Source of the DNA: Arthrobacter sp. B0490
GTDB lineage: Bacteria > Actinomycetota > Actinomycetes > Actinomycetales > Micrococcaceae
Direction: 5' to 3'
Assembly (NCBI RefSeq): GCF_002929355.1
Contig: NZ_PJIR01000013.1
Span: 1 to 64,000 of the forward strand
Length of the DNA: 64,000 nt
The notes beneath the pieces are model-generated. The model saw only the letters and a program-made list of their open reading frames with translations, did no database searches and was not told the origin of the DNA. This document shows, in pieces, positions 52,460 to 60,731 of this stretch (position 1 is the stretch's first letter; each line of letters opens with the position of its first letter). Made by a program: the position numbers and the translations under genes.

Positions 52460-53323
52460 TTATTCGGGTACTCGTCGTTCGGTACTCGTCGTTCGGTACT
52501 CGGCGGCGAACTTGCTCGGTGTGGTGCCGGTGACGCGGGAGAAGTCGCGGGTGAAGTGGGCCTGATCGGCGTAGCCCAGCATCGCGGCGGTCCCGGCCAG
52601 GGTTCCCAGCGTGGTGCGCAGTCGCTCTGCGGCTTCCTGGAGGCGGCGCCGCTGGATGAGCCACTTCGGGGTCAAGCCGAGTCGGCGGTGGATCAGGCGT
52701 TGCAGGGCGCGCTCGGAGAGCCCGGTCTCGGCGCACAGCTGTGCGACGGTGAGCAGGTCGGAGCGTTCCTCGACGAGAGCCACCACGCGGTCGACGAGTT
52801 CACCCTCCTGGTCGACGGGCAACAGCGGCCGGAGGGCGTCGGCGAACGCGTCCATTACTGTTTCGTGAGTACTCGGCAGATGCGGGTCATCACGCATCGC
52901 TGCCCGTACCCGGTCGGTCAGCTCCGCGCCCGCCTGACCGAGGACATCGGACACGTCAACATGCCTGTCGGTGAACGGAGCCATGGAGCCCTGCGCGATG
53001 AGCGAGCCGGCGGCGGGGGTGCACATGACGCCGGCGGCCCACCCGTTCCCGGCCAGTACGGTCTGCGACAGCCCTGTCGTGACACCATAGAAACGCGCGT
53101 AGTCTGAAGCGATCACCAGCAGAGACACGGGATACTGCAGGACCCGCTGGATGGATTGCTCACCGGCCGGAACGGACCACACCGGTATCCAGAACCGCTG
53201 CACAAGGCCCGCCAAATCGGGCGGAGCCGGATACCGGTACATCACGTGCGACGCGTCATCGGGCGCTTTGAGATGAGCTCGTTCGATCTTGTTCAGAGCA
53301 CGCGGAGCTGTGTCGGGTTCCAT
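52460..53323 (-). CDS. AraC family transcriptional regulator
   Basis: Regulator of 287 aa with an N-terminal DUF6597-type sensing domain (HVMYRYPAPPDLAGLVQRFW, VLQYPVSLLVIASDYARFYG) and a C-terminal double-HTH AraC domain (VAQLCAETGLSERALQRLIH RRLGLTPKWLIQRRRLQ, LGYADQAHFTRDFSRVTGTT PSKFAAEYR). ATG 53323 has AGG six bases away. Beyond the domain the protein ends in RTTSTERRVPE, coded by 14-bp tandem repeats. It is divergent from the TIGR03086 gene, 29 bases apart, and probably controls it. Confidence 0.88.
   Translation of the reverse strand: MEPDTAPRALNKIERAHLKAPDDASHVMYRYPAPPDLAGLVQRFWIPVWSVPAGEQSIQRVLQYPVSLLVIASDYARFYGVTTGLSQTVLAGNGWAAGVMCTPAAGSLIAQGSMAPFTDRHVDVSDVLGQAGAELTDRVRAAMRDDPHLPSTHETVMDAFADALRPLLPVDQEGELVDRVVALVEERSDLLTVAQLCAETGLSERALQRLIHRRLGLTPKWLIQRRRLQEAAERLRTTLGTLAGTAAMLGYADQAHFTRDFSRVTGTTPSKFAAEYRTTSTERRVPE
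52468..52508. repeat. 14-bp direct tandem repeats at the AraC 3' end
   Basis: GTACTCGTCGTTCG occurs at 52468-52481 and again at 52482-52495, with a partial third copy from 52496 (GTACTCGGCGGCG). On the coding strand the unit encodes part of the EYRTTSTERR tail. Because 14 is not a multiple of three, each copy gained or lost changes the C-terminal frame. Confidence 0.75.
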
Positions 53324-53352
53324 CAAGACCTAAGAATGCCGCACCCGGCAGC

Positions 53353-53937
53353 ATGGAGCACATGAATACCACCTCAACTGCCTACGAGTCCGCTCTCCGT
53401 CCCCTTTCCCTTGTTCTCAGCGCTGTTCCGGCGGAAGCATGGGCCACCCCTTCCCCCTGCACGGAATGGACCGTGCGTGATGTTGTCGCGCACATGATCG
53501 ACACTCAGCGGAGCCTGCTTACGGACCATGGGCACGACCTCGGGCCGGCCCCTGACCTGACCGACCCTGCCACCGGGTTCCGAGACCACGCAGAACGAGT
53601 ACGTAGCCTCATGAGTAGCGACGAGGTGGTTGGTGCCGCCTATGACGGCTTCTTCGGACCCACCACCGTCGGAGCAACCCTGGAGCAGTTCTACGTGTGG
53701 GACATGCTCGTTCACCGCTGGGACATCGCCCGGGCCACAGGCGGGGACGAGGTCCTCACCCCGGCCGAGTTGGACCGCATCGAAGCAGGTGCCGATAGTT
53801 TCGGAGCCGCGCTGCACATTGACGGTATCTGCGGACCCGCTGTACCCGTCCCCGCGGATGCCGACCGGCAGACCCTGCTCCTCAGCCGGCTCGGCCGCAG
53901 AGCGAATCCATCGGATGAGCGCGAAGGAGGGACCTGA
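53353..53937 (+). CDS. TIGR03086 family metal-binding (DinB/MDMPI-like) protein
   Basis: Protein of 194 aa with the four-helix DinB-like fold of mycothiol-dependent maleylpyruvate isomerase relatives. It shows TPSPCTEWTVRDVVAHMIDT (metal His), AAYDGFFGPTTVGATLEQFY VWDMLVHRWDIARATGG (second metal His) and a variable C-terminal part. Such proteins bind a divalent metal and often mycothiol; substrate unknown. ATG 53353 or 53362. It is divergent from the AraC gene. Confidence 0.85.
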   Translation: MEHMNTTSTAYESALRPLSLVLSAVPAEAWATPSPCTEWTVRDVVAHMIDTQRSLLTDHGHDLGPAPDLTDPATGFRDHAERVRSLMSSDEVVGAAYDGFFGPTTVGATLEQFYVWDMLVHRWDIARATGGDEVLTPAELDRIEAGADSFGAALHIDGICGPAVPVPADADRQTLLLSRLGRRANPSDEREGGT

Positions 53938-54012
53938 TTCGCCACGAACAGCGAACATTCAGCCGGTCATTCAAACGGTACTGGTTCGCACTGTTCTGCG
54001 ATGAACCCTGGC

Positions 54013-54516
54013 TTACAGGTCGAGTCGCCAGTCCTGGCTCATGAGATCTTCGCCGAAGAGCGGGCGACGCTCTTCCTTCACAAGTGTGAACCCCGCATTC
54101 TGATATACCCGCAATGCAGGACCGAGGTTACTGGTAGTCCACAGGACGACGGCTTCATAGCCCGACGCACGAGCGAAGTCGGTACAGGCGCGAACGAGGC
54201 TTTGCCCGATACCGTGGCCGCGGGCGTTCGAGGCAACGAAGAGAAGTCTCAACCGTGCGACGGTCGTTTCATCGTCCTGAACGAGGAGCACAGAACCGAC
54301 ACGCTGCCCATCGAGTTCAGCGATCCAGCCCGCTTGGCGAGCATCGTCGTGCTGAGCCGTGAACTCGGCGAGGACCTCTGCGACGACTGATTGGAAGTCG
54401 TGTCCCCAGCCGAACAATTCTCGATAGCCGTCAGCATGCGCGGCAGCTACCCAATCGACGTCCCCAGCCTGATCGGCTTTCCTCAGAACGGCGCGTTCTG
54501 TCGTGAAGCTGTCCAT
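54013..54516 (-). CDS. GNAT N-acetyltransferase
   Basis: Protein of 167 aa: RAVLRKADQAGDVDWVAAAH at the start, then AGWIAELDGQRVGSVLLVQD, ARLRLLFVASNARGHGIGQS LVRACTDFARASGYEAVVLW (acetyl-CoA loop R-G-H-G-I-G), and ALRVYQNAGFTLVKEE. It closely resembles the acetyltransferase half of MarR-GNAT fusion proteins (GYRELFGWGHDFQSVVAEVL). Here it stands alone, so it may descend from a fusion that lost its HTH half. ATG 54516. Substrate unknown. Confidence 0.85.
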   Translation of the reverse strand: MDSFTTERAVLRKADQAGDVDWVAAAHADGYRELFGWGHDFQSVVAEVLAEFTAQHDDARQAGWIAELDGQRVGSVLLVQDDETTVARLRLLFVASNARGHGIGQSLVRACTDFARASGYEAVVLWTTSNLGPALRVYQNAGFTLVKEERRPLFGEDLMSQDWRLDL

Positions 54517-54668
54517 ACCTCGAAGCTATCCCACTTCCCAACGGGCGGCAGCCTGCTAGTCGCTCACACCCGACAGGCCGACAAAGTTGTTCACTGCGCA
54601 GCGGGCGTCCTCGGTCTGTTGACTACCAAGGATCCTGTCCATGGGGGACGGCGCGAAGGAGGACCATC

Positions 54669-54782
54669 ATGAACATCTCATCAGCGGCCGCAGCCTGCAC
54701 ACTGGCCCTGGTAGTCGTGATGGGTACCGCGGGCGCGGTCTATGCAGCGCCTCAGGACCCGTATATCGTGCCCTTCGCCTGA
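54669..54782 (+). CDS. Very short secreted protein, 37 aa, perhaps truncated
   Basis: ATG 54669 follows GGAGG closely. The peptide is almost entirely a signal sequence (NISSAAAACTLALVVVMGTA), with cleavage expected after YAA, leaving about ten residues PQDPYIVPFA. The stop lies before any domain. It is either a tiny secreted peptide or the preserved start of a secreted-protein gene that lost the rest; sequence after the stop is not clearly coding. Confidence 0.4.
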   Translation: MNISSAAAACTLALVVVMGTAGAVYAAPQDPYIVPFA

Positions 54783-54873
54783 GCAGGGCTGCCCGGCACC
54801 TTCGCGGCCCAGGCGTCGGGGTGCTGTGCCTCCACGAAGAGGACCGAACCGCGCCGGAACGGGTAGCTGGGGC

Positions 54874-54902
54874 TTGACGATTCACTTGCATTTTGCAAGT
54901 AT
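54874..54902 (+). promoter_or_regulatory. Promoter and operator of the VOC/hxlR operon
   Basis: TTGACG (54874-54879) and AAGTAT (54897-54902) are 17 bases apart, a good -35/-10 pair. Between and over the -10 lies a perfect dyad: ACTTGCA (54884-54890), TTT, TGCAAGT (54894-54900). The dyad is the likely HxlR operator. Predicted transcription start falls near 54909, so the message is leaderless for ATG 54910. Confidence 0.65.
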
Positions 54903-54909
54903 GAACAGC

Positions 54910-55314
54910 ATGAGCCTCTTCATCACTTGCCCGGTGGACAGCGTCGAGCGTGCGACCGCCTTTTACACCGCCCTCGGCTGGGCCCTCAATACAGAGATGT
55001 CCGATCACAACGTGTCGTGCTTCGCGATCGCGCCCGAGCAGTACGTCATGCTCGGCAGCCGCGAGATGTACGCGGGCGTCGGCGGCGCCGAGGAGCTGGT
55101 TGGCGGACCCCACACGCCCTCGAAGGTCACGGTCTCGTTCGACCTCGGCGGCCGTGAGGCGGTCGACGAGCTCGTCGAGCGCGCCAGGGCCGCAGGCGGG
55201 CGGATCGGTGACACCGACGACTACCCCTTCATGTACCAGCGTCAGTTCGACGACCCCGACGGCTACCACTACTCGCCGTTCTGGATGAAGCCGGACGCCG
55301 ATCCGACCGCGTGA
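54910..55314 (+). CDS. VOC family protein (glyoxalase/bleomycin-resistance-like)
   Basis: Protein of 134 aa with one paired beta-alpha-beta-beta-beta module set: SLFITCPVDSVERATAFYTA LGWALNTEMSDHNVSCFAIA, EQYVMLGSREMYAG, TVSFDLGGREAVDELVERAR, and the closing FDDPDGYHYSPFWMKP. This is the PhnB/At5g48480-like group, often detoxifying or metal-binding; substrate unknown. ATG 54910 is preferred because the promoter boxes predict a leaderless start there; ATG 54901 is the alternative. The gene overlaps hxlR by four bases. Confidence 0.85.
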   Translation: MSLFITCPVDSVERATAFYTALGWALNTEMSDHNVSCFAIAPEQYVMLGSREMYAGVGGAEELVGGPHTPSKVTVSFDLGGREAVDELVERARAAGGRIGDTDDYPFMYQRQFDDPDGYHYSPFWMKPDADPTA

Positions 55315-55592
55315 GCGACCTCGCCGCGGCCCTCGACATCGTCGGCGCACGGTGGGCCCTGCTCATCGTTGAGCGCCTGCTCGACGGGCCGCAGCGCTAC
55401 GGCGATCTACAGCGCGAGCTCGGAGTGCCGACGAACATGCTTGCGACGCGTCTGCGCGAACTCGAAGCGGCCGGCGTGCTGTCCCGCTTACCCCTCCGGC
55501 ACAACACCCGGGCGTACGCCCTGACCGATCGCGGGCTTGCCTTACGCGAGGCAATCGTCGCGCTCGGACGGTGGGGCGCCGAGAAGGCATAG
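55311..55592 (+). CDS. HxlR family winged-helix regulator
   Basis: Protein of 93 aa: ALDIVGARWALLIVERLLDG PQRYGDLQRELGVPTNMLAT RLRELEAAGVLSRLP. This is the HxlR pattern with winged helix and the ALTDRG box near the end (AYALTDRGLALREAIVALGR). It lacks the N-terminal Cys found in redox-sensing HypR/YodB members, so it probably senses a ligand. GTG 55311 overlaps the VOC stop (GTGA). It probably represses its own operon through the dyad at 54884-54900. Confidence 0.88.
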   Translation: MSDLAAALDIVGARWALLIVERLLDGPQRYGDLQRELGVPTNMLATRLRELEAAGVLSRLPLRHNTRAYALTDRGLALREAIVALGRWGAEKA

Positions 55593-55697
55593 GTGCAGTG
55601 CGGGATCCCTGTCGGGGCCGTTCGTGTCCTCGGATGTGTGGCTATATGACGTGATGTTTGCGCTGGGTGGTGGTCTCCGGGTCATATAGAGGCGTAA

Positions 55698-55795
55698 CCA
55701 TCCCGAGCGGCCGAGAGACCTGGATCGATGACGCCGCAGCAACCCTCTTCGTAGCTTCTATCGCGGAGAAAAGGTGCTACTGCCAGGACCGATGG
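55698..55795 (+). ncRNA. SAM riboswitch, SAM-I/IV type
   Basis: The segment starts CCATC (55698-55702) and closes GATGG (55791-55795), forming P1. Inside are the conserved blocks GAGCGGCCGAGAGACCTGG, ATCGATGACGCCGCAGCAACC in part (CGCCGCAGCAACC), and AGGTGCTACTGCCAGGACC. This arrangement (GAGAGA-CTGG, GCAGCAACC, AGGTGC-x-TGCCAGGACC) matches the actinobacterial S-box variant SAM-I/IV. These aptamers bind S-adenosylmethionine and lower expression of downstream sulfur genes. About 110 bases separate it from the first start codon (55908), leaving room for an expression platform, including GAAGCG/CGCTTC at 55825-55856. Confidence 0.85.
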
Positions 55796-55907
55796 AGAAG
55801 CGTCACGCTTTCGTTGGTCTGATCGAAGCGCTTTCATGTGCGCCGATCGACGCTTCTGGATGCTCGTTTGTCTGCTCCATCGGACGATGATCTAGGAGCA
55901 CATAGTG

Positions 55908-56969
55908 ATGAAGAACAGTCGCCCTGCCGTACAGGCCACACCCCTCGCCCTGAAGCTGCTGGCATCCTCGGCAGCCCTGGGACTGCTGGTGACCGGTTGC
56001 TCCCTGAAGGAGCCCTCGAGCACCACCACCCCCGCACCGGCCGCATCGGGTGCCGCGGCCGAGCAGATAAGTCCTACGGACATTCCCTCGCTGGAGGGCA
56101 AGACGGTCGGCATCGCCGCGAAGGACATCGTGCACGACTTCAGCCGCGTCGTGTACGACACGGTGCAGGCGCGGGTGGAGGAACTCGGCGGGGAAGTCAT
56201 CGCCACCCAGGCCGAAGCGAAGGAGAACAAGCACGTCTCCGACGTCGAGAACCTCATCGCGCAGGAACCCGACGCGATCATCGTGATCCTGGGAGACGCC
56301 ACCACCCTCGGTCCGGCGCTGGAGAAGGTCAATGAAGCGGGGATCCCCCTGTTCACGATCGACTTCCAGTCGGAGTACTCCACGAACAATGTGACCAGCG
56401 ACAACTGGGTGATCGGCTCGACGGTGGCGCGCACCATCGCCGAGAACATCGGCGGGGAGGGACAGATCCTGGTCTTCAACGGATTCCCGGGTGTTGCGCC
56501 CTGCCGGATCCGCTACAGCGAGCTCGAGGTGGTCCTGGAGGACTACCCGAAGATCGAACTGATCGAACCGGAGCTGCAGGACAAGTACGAAGGCACCGTC
56601 GAGGACGCCAAGCAGCAGATCAACGATGCGCTGCGCAGGCTGCCCGAGGGCGAGATCGACGCGGTGTGGTCCTGCTGGGACATCCCCCAGATCGGTGCGG
56701 CACAGGCCATCGACGCAGCCGGACGGGACGAGATCAAGGTATACGGCGTCGACGCCGAACCCGGGGCCCTGGACATGATCGCTGATCCCGAGTCGTCCTT
56801 CACGGCCACGGTGGCCCAGCAGACCACGGTCATGGGTACCCGCTCCGCGGACAACGTCGCCCTGTTCCTCTCCGGTGCCGAGGACGAGGTACCGACCACA
56901 AGTTACCTGGAGCCTGTGTTCATTGATAAGGACAACGTGACCGAGGTGCGCAGTGAGCTGGGGATCTGA
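55908..56969 (+). CDS. Sugar-type ABC transporter substrate-binding lipoprotein
   Basis: Lipoprotein of 353 aa. Signal: KLLASSAALGLLVTG with lipobox VTGC. Thr/Pro/Ala spacer, then a type I periplasmic-binding fold (Peripla_BP_4, ribose/xylose-like): TVGIAAKDIVHDFSRVVYDT, EVIATQAEAKENKHVSDVEN LIAQEPDAIIVILGD, GIPLFTIDFQS and DAVWSCWDIPQIGAAQAIDA. ATG 55908 has AGGAG nine bases upstream. It is first in the riboswitch-controlled operon. CUT2 proteins normally bind pentoses or related polyols; here the sulfur context suggests a sulfur-containing ligand. Confidence 0.88.
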   Translation: MKNSRPAVQATPLALKLLASSAALGLLVTGCSLKEPSSTTTPAPAASGAAAEQISPTDIPSLEGKTVGIAAKDIVHDFSRVVYDTVQARVEELGGEVIATQAEAKENKHVSDVENLIAQEPDAIIVILGDATTLGPALEKVNEAGIPLFTIDFQSEYSTNNVTSDNWVIGSTVARTIAENIGGEGQILVFNGFPGVAPCRIRYSELEVVLEDYPKIELIEPELQDKYEGTVEDAKQQINDALRRLPEGEIDAVWSCWDIPQIGAAQAIDAAGRDEIKVYGVDAEPGALDMIADPESSFTATVAQQTTVMGTRSADNVALFLSGAEDEVPTTSYLEPVFIDKDNVTEVRSELGI

Positions 56970-58584
56970 CCCGACGCGCCCTGCAGCTCCACCGTTTCTG
57001 TCGATGCGGGGCATCAACAAGTCCTTCGGTGCCGCCCACGTCCTCCGCGATGTCTCCTTCTCCATCCATGCCGGGGAGGTCCGAGGGCTGGTGGGGGAGA
57101 ACGGGGCGGGCAAGTCCACGCTGATCAAGATCCTCACCGGCCTGTATTCCGCAGATGCGGGCACGATCGAACTCGAGGGCGAACCGGTCACCATCTCCTC
57201 GCCCGCCGACGCGGAGCGGCTGGGGATCCAGGTCATCCACCAGGACCGCCACCTGGCCGGCCGGCTGACGGTCGCCGAACAGCTCTACCTGGGGCGGAGC
57301 GAAAGCCGGCGGGGCTGGGTGTCCCGTAAGGCGTTGAACCGCCGGGCGGCAGAGGACCTGCGCCGCACGGTAGGCCTGGAAGTTCCGCCACAGCTCCTCG
57401 TGGATGAACTGACCGTCGCCGAACAGCAGCTGCTGCAGATCGCCCGCGCCGTCCTCGCCAAACCACGCCTGCTGGTGCTCGATGAACCCACGGCGCCCCT
57501 GGCCGCCGCCGAGGTCGCCCAGCTCTTCGGGACCATCCAACAGCTCCAGGAAGCCGACGTCCCGATCATCTACATCTCCCACTACCTCCAGGAGCTGCGG
57601 CAGATCAGCGGCAGGGTCACCGTGCTCCGCAACGGCAGCAACGCAGGCGACGTCGACCTCGCCAGCACGCCTGATAGCCCCGACAGCTCTGATAGCTCTG
57701 ACAGCACTGACGGCCTCGGGAAAGTCATCGAACTCATGGTCGGTGCAGCGGTCGAGGAATTCGGGCCGCCGCGTGCCACCCGGCACCCCGACCGCCGGAG
57801 CCCGGCGCTCGAGGTGACAGGGCTGGCCGTCCCTGGGGCCCTCGCCGACCTCGACCTGACCGTCCACAGCGGCGAGATCCTCGGCGTCACCGGCCTGGTC
57901 GGGTCGGGAGTGGACGTGCTGGCCGACGCGGTCACCGGCAACATCGCCCATGCCGGGCACGTCCGCCTGCACGGGCAAGCCATCCGTTCGGCGCATGCCT
58001 TCGTCCGGGCGTCAGGGGCGTACGTGCCGGCCGACCGGCGGAAAAACGGCGCGCTGGTGCGCAACACGGTGCGGGAGAACATCAGCCTGGTCACCCTGCG
58101 CACCCTGAGCAGCCGGCTGGGCGTGATCCACCGGCGGAAGGAACAGCACGTCGCCGAGACGTTCATCAGGGAGCTTGACATCCGCCCCGCCCGGGCCGAC
58201 GCCGTGGCAGGTTCGCTGTCGGGCGGAAACCAGCAGAAGACGGTCCTGGCCCGGTGGCTGGCCGCAGGGTCCCGGTTCCTCGTGCTGGACCAACCCACCT
58301 CGGGGGTCGACGTGGGAAGTCGGGCCCAGATCTACACCCAGATCAGCAAGCTGGTCGACGCCGGTGCCGGCGCCCTGCTCGTCACGGTCGACCTCGAGGA
58401 ACTCGTGGGTCTCGCGGACCGGATCCTGGTGTTCCACCGGGGCCGTGTCATCGCCGAGCTGTCCCGCGGCGAGGCAAGCACCGACAGGATTCTCGCCCTG
58501 GCATCCGGCACCCAGCAGCAGGCACCGGACAGTATTTCCGAGCCCACCAGCAGCCTTCGCACGATCACGAGGGAACACGTATGA
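56953..58584 (+). CDS. ABC transporter ATPase, RbsA-like double domain
   Basis: Protein of 543 aa with two nucleotide-binding domains. NBD1: Walker A GENGAGKST, signature LTVAEQQLLQIARAV, Walker B LLVLDEPTAPL. NBD2: degenerate Walker A region (GLVGSGVDVL), signature LSGGNQQKTVLARWL, Walker B FLVLDQPTSGVDVG. This asymmetry is normal for CUT2 ATPases. The linker contains a Ser/Asp repeat (TPDSPDSSDSSDSTDG) coded by near-identical codons at 57666-57716. GTG 56953 overlaps the end of the binding protein by 17 bases. It powers import through the two following permeases. Confidence 0.9.
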   Translation: MSWGSDPTRPAAPPFLSMRGINKSFGAAHVLRDVSFSIHAGEVRGLVGENGAGKSTLIKILTGLYSADAGTIELEGEPVTISSPADAERLGIQVIHQDRHLAGRLTVAEQLYLGRSESRRGWVSRKALNRRAAEDLRRTVGLEVPPQLLVDELTVAEQQLLQIARAVLAKPRLLVLDEPTAPLAAAEVAQLFGTIQQLQEADVPIIYISHYLQELRQISGRVTVLRNGSNAGDVDLASTPDSPDSSDSSDSTDGLGKVIELMVGAAVEEFGPPRATRHPDRRSPALEVTGLAVPGALADLDLTVHSGEILGVTGLVGSGVDVLADAVTGNIAHAGHVRLHGQAIRSAHAFVRASGAYVPADRRKNGALVRNTVRENISLVTLRTLSSRLGVIHRRKEQHVAETFIRELDIRPARADAVAGSLSGGNQQKTVLARWLAAGSRFLVLDQPTSGVDVGSRAQIYTQISKLVDAGAGALLVTVDLEELVGLADRILVFHRGRVIAELSRGEASTDRILALASGTQQQAPDSISEPTSSLRTITREHV

Positions 58585-59585
58585 GCACAACAACCGCCGT
58601 GCCGGAAGCACGAATCCTGAAACCGTTACGTCGAGGGGCACCCCGATGGCTCGCGTGGGCCGGCTACGGGGCCGTCGTCCTCGTCGTCCTGATCTTCGCG
58701 GTCTCGTCGTCGGCGTTCCTGACGCCCGGCAACATCAGCGCCACCCTCAACCAGGCCGCGGTCTTCGCGGTGGCAGGATTCGGGCTGGCCGTGGTCATCA
58801 TCACCGGCGGCGATGACGTCGTCAACGGAGGCATCGACCTGTCGGTCGGCGCGGTCGCGGGCCTGGCCGGGACCGTCGCCGCCGTCGCAGCCGGCACCGG
58901 GATGCAACCCCCGTCCGCCATCGCCCTGGCCCTGCTCATGTCCGTGGCCGCGGGAATCATCAACGGCAGTGCCGTGGCCATCGGGTTGAGGCCCCTGCTG
59001 GCCACCTTGGCGATGATGGGCATCGCGGGCAGCCTGAACCTGGTGATCAGCGGCAACGTCAAAGTGCCCCTGACCGGCACCACCTTCGAATGGCTGCGCG
59101 ACGGGCGTGTCGCCGGACTGCCGGTCGCCGTGGCCGTCATGCTCCTGGCCTTCGCCGTCGTCGGACTCGCCATGACCCGGACGACATGGGGAATCCGGAG
59201 CTACGCCGTCGGTCAGAACCCGACCGCGGCACGCGTGGCGGGACTGAACCCCGTGCGCTACGTGTTCGTCAGCTACATCATCTCCGCCGCACTGGCGGGT
59301 GTCGCCGGCATCCTGCTCGCGTCCCGGCTGTCCTCGGCCGTACCGGGACTGGGGGATCAGATCCTGTTGGACATCGTCCTGGTCGCGTTCATGTCCGTCG
59401 TGTTCTCGCGCAGGCTCGTCGTCTCCCTCGGAGGCACCCTGGTCGCAGCCCTGTTCGTCGCCGCGCTGACCAATGGATTCACCCTGCTGGGGGTAGCCAG
59501 CCAGTGGGTCGGGGCCGCGAAGGGCGTCCTGATCCTGGTGGTCCTGGCCGTCGTGGCCGTGCGTGGACGGGGAACAGCACGATGA
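58581..59585 (+). CDS. ABC transporter permease (CUT2, first copy)
   Basis: Integral membrane protein of 334 aa, BPD_transp_2 family, about nine helices. Typical motifs: FLTPGNISATLNQAAVFAVA, VVIITGGDDVVNGGIDLSVG AVAGLAGTV (GGIDLSVG), RTTWGIRSYAVGQNPTAARV AGL (cytoplasmic EAA-like loop), GDQILLDIVLVAFMSVVFS. ATG 58581 overlaps the ATPase stop by four bases (ATGA). It forms the channel with the next permease. Confidence 0.9.
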   Translation: MSTTTAVPEARILKPLRRGAPRWLAWAGYGAVVLVVLIFAVSSSAFLTPGNISATLNQAAVFAVAGFGLAVVIITGGDDVVNGGIDLSVGAVAGLAGTVAAVAAGTGMQPPSAIALALLMSVAAGIINGSAVAIGLRPLLATLAMMGIAGSLNLVISGNVKVPLTGTTFEWLRDGRVAGLPVAVAVMLLAFAVVGLAMTRTTWGIRSYAVGQNPTAARVAGLNPVRYVFVSYIISAALAGVAGILLASRLSSAVPGLGDQILLDIVLVAFMSVVFSRRLVVSLGGTLVAALFVAALTNGFTLLGVASQWVGAAKGVLILVVLAVVAVRGRGTAR

Positions 59586-60703
59586 CAACCGACACCCAGC
59601 ACACCACCAACCCTCGGGACGACAATTCCCCGGACACCTCGCCCGGATCGCGGACGACTCCGCCGACCTCACGGATATCGGGCGAGCCCCGGCGTTTCCG
59701 TGCGGACGTGGTGCTGCCCCGCCTCATCGCGCCCGTCGTCCTGGCCGGGATCCTGCTCGCCTTCTCCGCCCTCAGCCCGGTGTTCTTCTCCAGCGACAAC
59801 CTGCTCGGTGTCCTGAACCAGGCCGCCATCCTCGCCCTGGTCGCGATAGGGATGACCGTGGTCGTGCGCGCCGGGGGGATCGACCTCTCCATCGGTGTGG
59901 CACTGGACCTCGCGGCCCTCGCCGCTGCGGCGGCCATCGCCGGCGGCTACCGGCCCTGGGTAGCGCTGACCATCGGCCTCGCCTTCGGGCTGACCGTGGG
60001 CCTGGTCAACGCCGCCCTGATCGTGCTGCTGCGCATCCCGTCCTTCATGGCGACGTTGAGTGTGTGGTTCATCGGCACCAGCGTCCAGCAACTGTTGACC
60101 GGCGGAGGCGCCCCCATCTACCTGCAGAAGTCGCAGGTCCCCGACGGGTTCGCCCTCTGGGGCAACGGCGCAGTGCTCGGCATTCCTATTCCGCTGGTTT
60201 TCGCAGTCCTGGTCGCCGCCGTCGTCTACCTGGGCCTGGACAGGACCCGGTGGGGGCGCGAACTCACGGCCACCGGGGAGCAACGCACCGCCAGCCGGAT
60301 CTCGGGCAAACGCGTCTCATGGCTGGCGGTATCGGCCTACCTGCTCGGTGCCGCGCTGGCGGCCCTCGGGGGAGTGGTGCTGGCATCACGGACGTACGCC
60401 TTCATCCCCGCCAGCGGACAGCTGTACGTCATGGACGCCATCGGCGCCGTCTTCATCGGAGCCACCCTGAGCCGCTTCGGTCGCGCCTCCGTACCCGGCA
60501 CCCTCGTCGGTGTCCTGATCTTCGCCCTGCTGGCCAACGGCATGAACCTCATCGGGCTGTCCTTCTTCTGGCAGGGCCTCGCCCGCGGGGTGGCGCTGCT
60601 GGTCGTGCTGCTCCTAGCCATTCTCCTCACCCGCACCACCCGCGTACCCGTGATACCGCCCGCGCTCCGGCGCCTGCTCGCCCCCTCAACCGCCAGATCC
60701 TGA
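59582..60703 (+). CDS. ABC transporter permease (CUT2, second copy)
   Basis: Protein of 373 aa. A disordered Thr/Pro/Ser N-terminus (about 1-42) precedes about nine helices. Motifs: FFSSDNLLGVLNQAAILALV, VVRAGGIDLSIGVALDLAAL, RTRWGRELTATGEQRTASRI SGKRV, AIGAVFIGATLSRFG. ATG 59582 overlaps the first permease stop by four bases. The two permeases are distant relatives, so the channel is a heterodimer, as in other two-permease CUT2 systems. Confidence 0.9.
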   Translation: MTTDTQHTTNPRDDNSPDTSPGSRTTPPTSRISGEPRRFRADVVLPRLIAPVVLAGILLAFSALSPVFFSSDNLLGVLNQAAILALVAIGMTVVVRAGGIDLSIGVALDLAALAAAAAIAGGYRPWVALTIGLAFGLTVGLVNAALIVLLRIPSFMATLSVWFIGTSVQQLLTGGGAPIYLQKSQVPDGFALWGNGAVLGIPIPLVFAVLVAAVVYLGLDRTRWGRELTATGEQRTASRISGKRVSWLAVSAYLLGAALAALGGVVLASRTYAFIPASGQLYVMDAIGAVFIGATLSRFGRASVPGTLVGVLIFALLANGMNLIGLSFFWQGLARGVALLVVLLLAILLTRTTRVPVIPPALRRLLAPSTARS

Positions 60704-60731
60704 TCACCTTCCCCGAAAGGACGGTAGCCCT

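Noticed and set aside
55803..57236. 477-aa minus-strand frame
   Set aside because: Antisense to the binding protein and ATPase, no domain, typical high-GC shadow.
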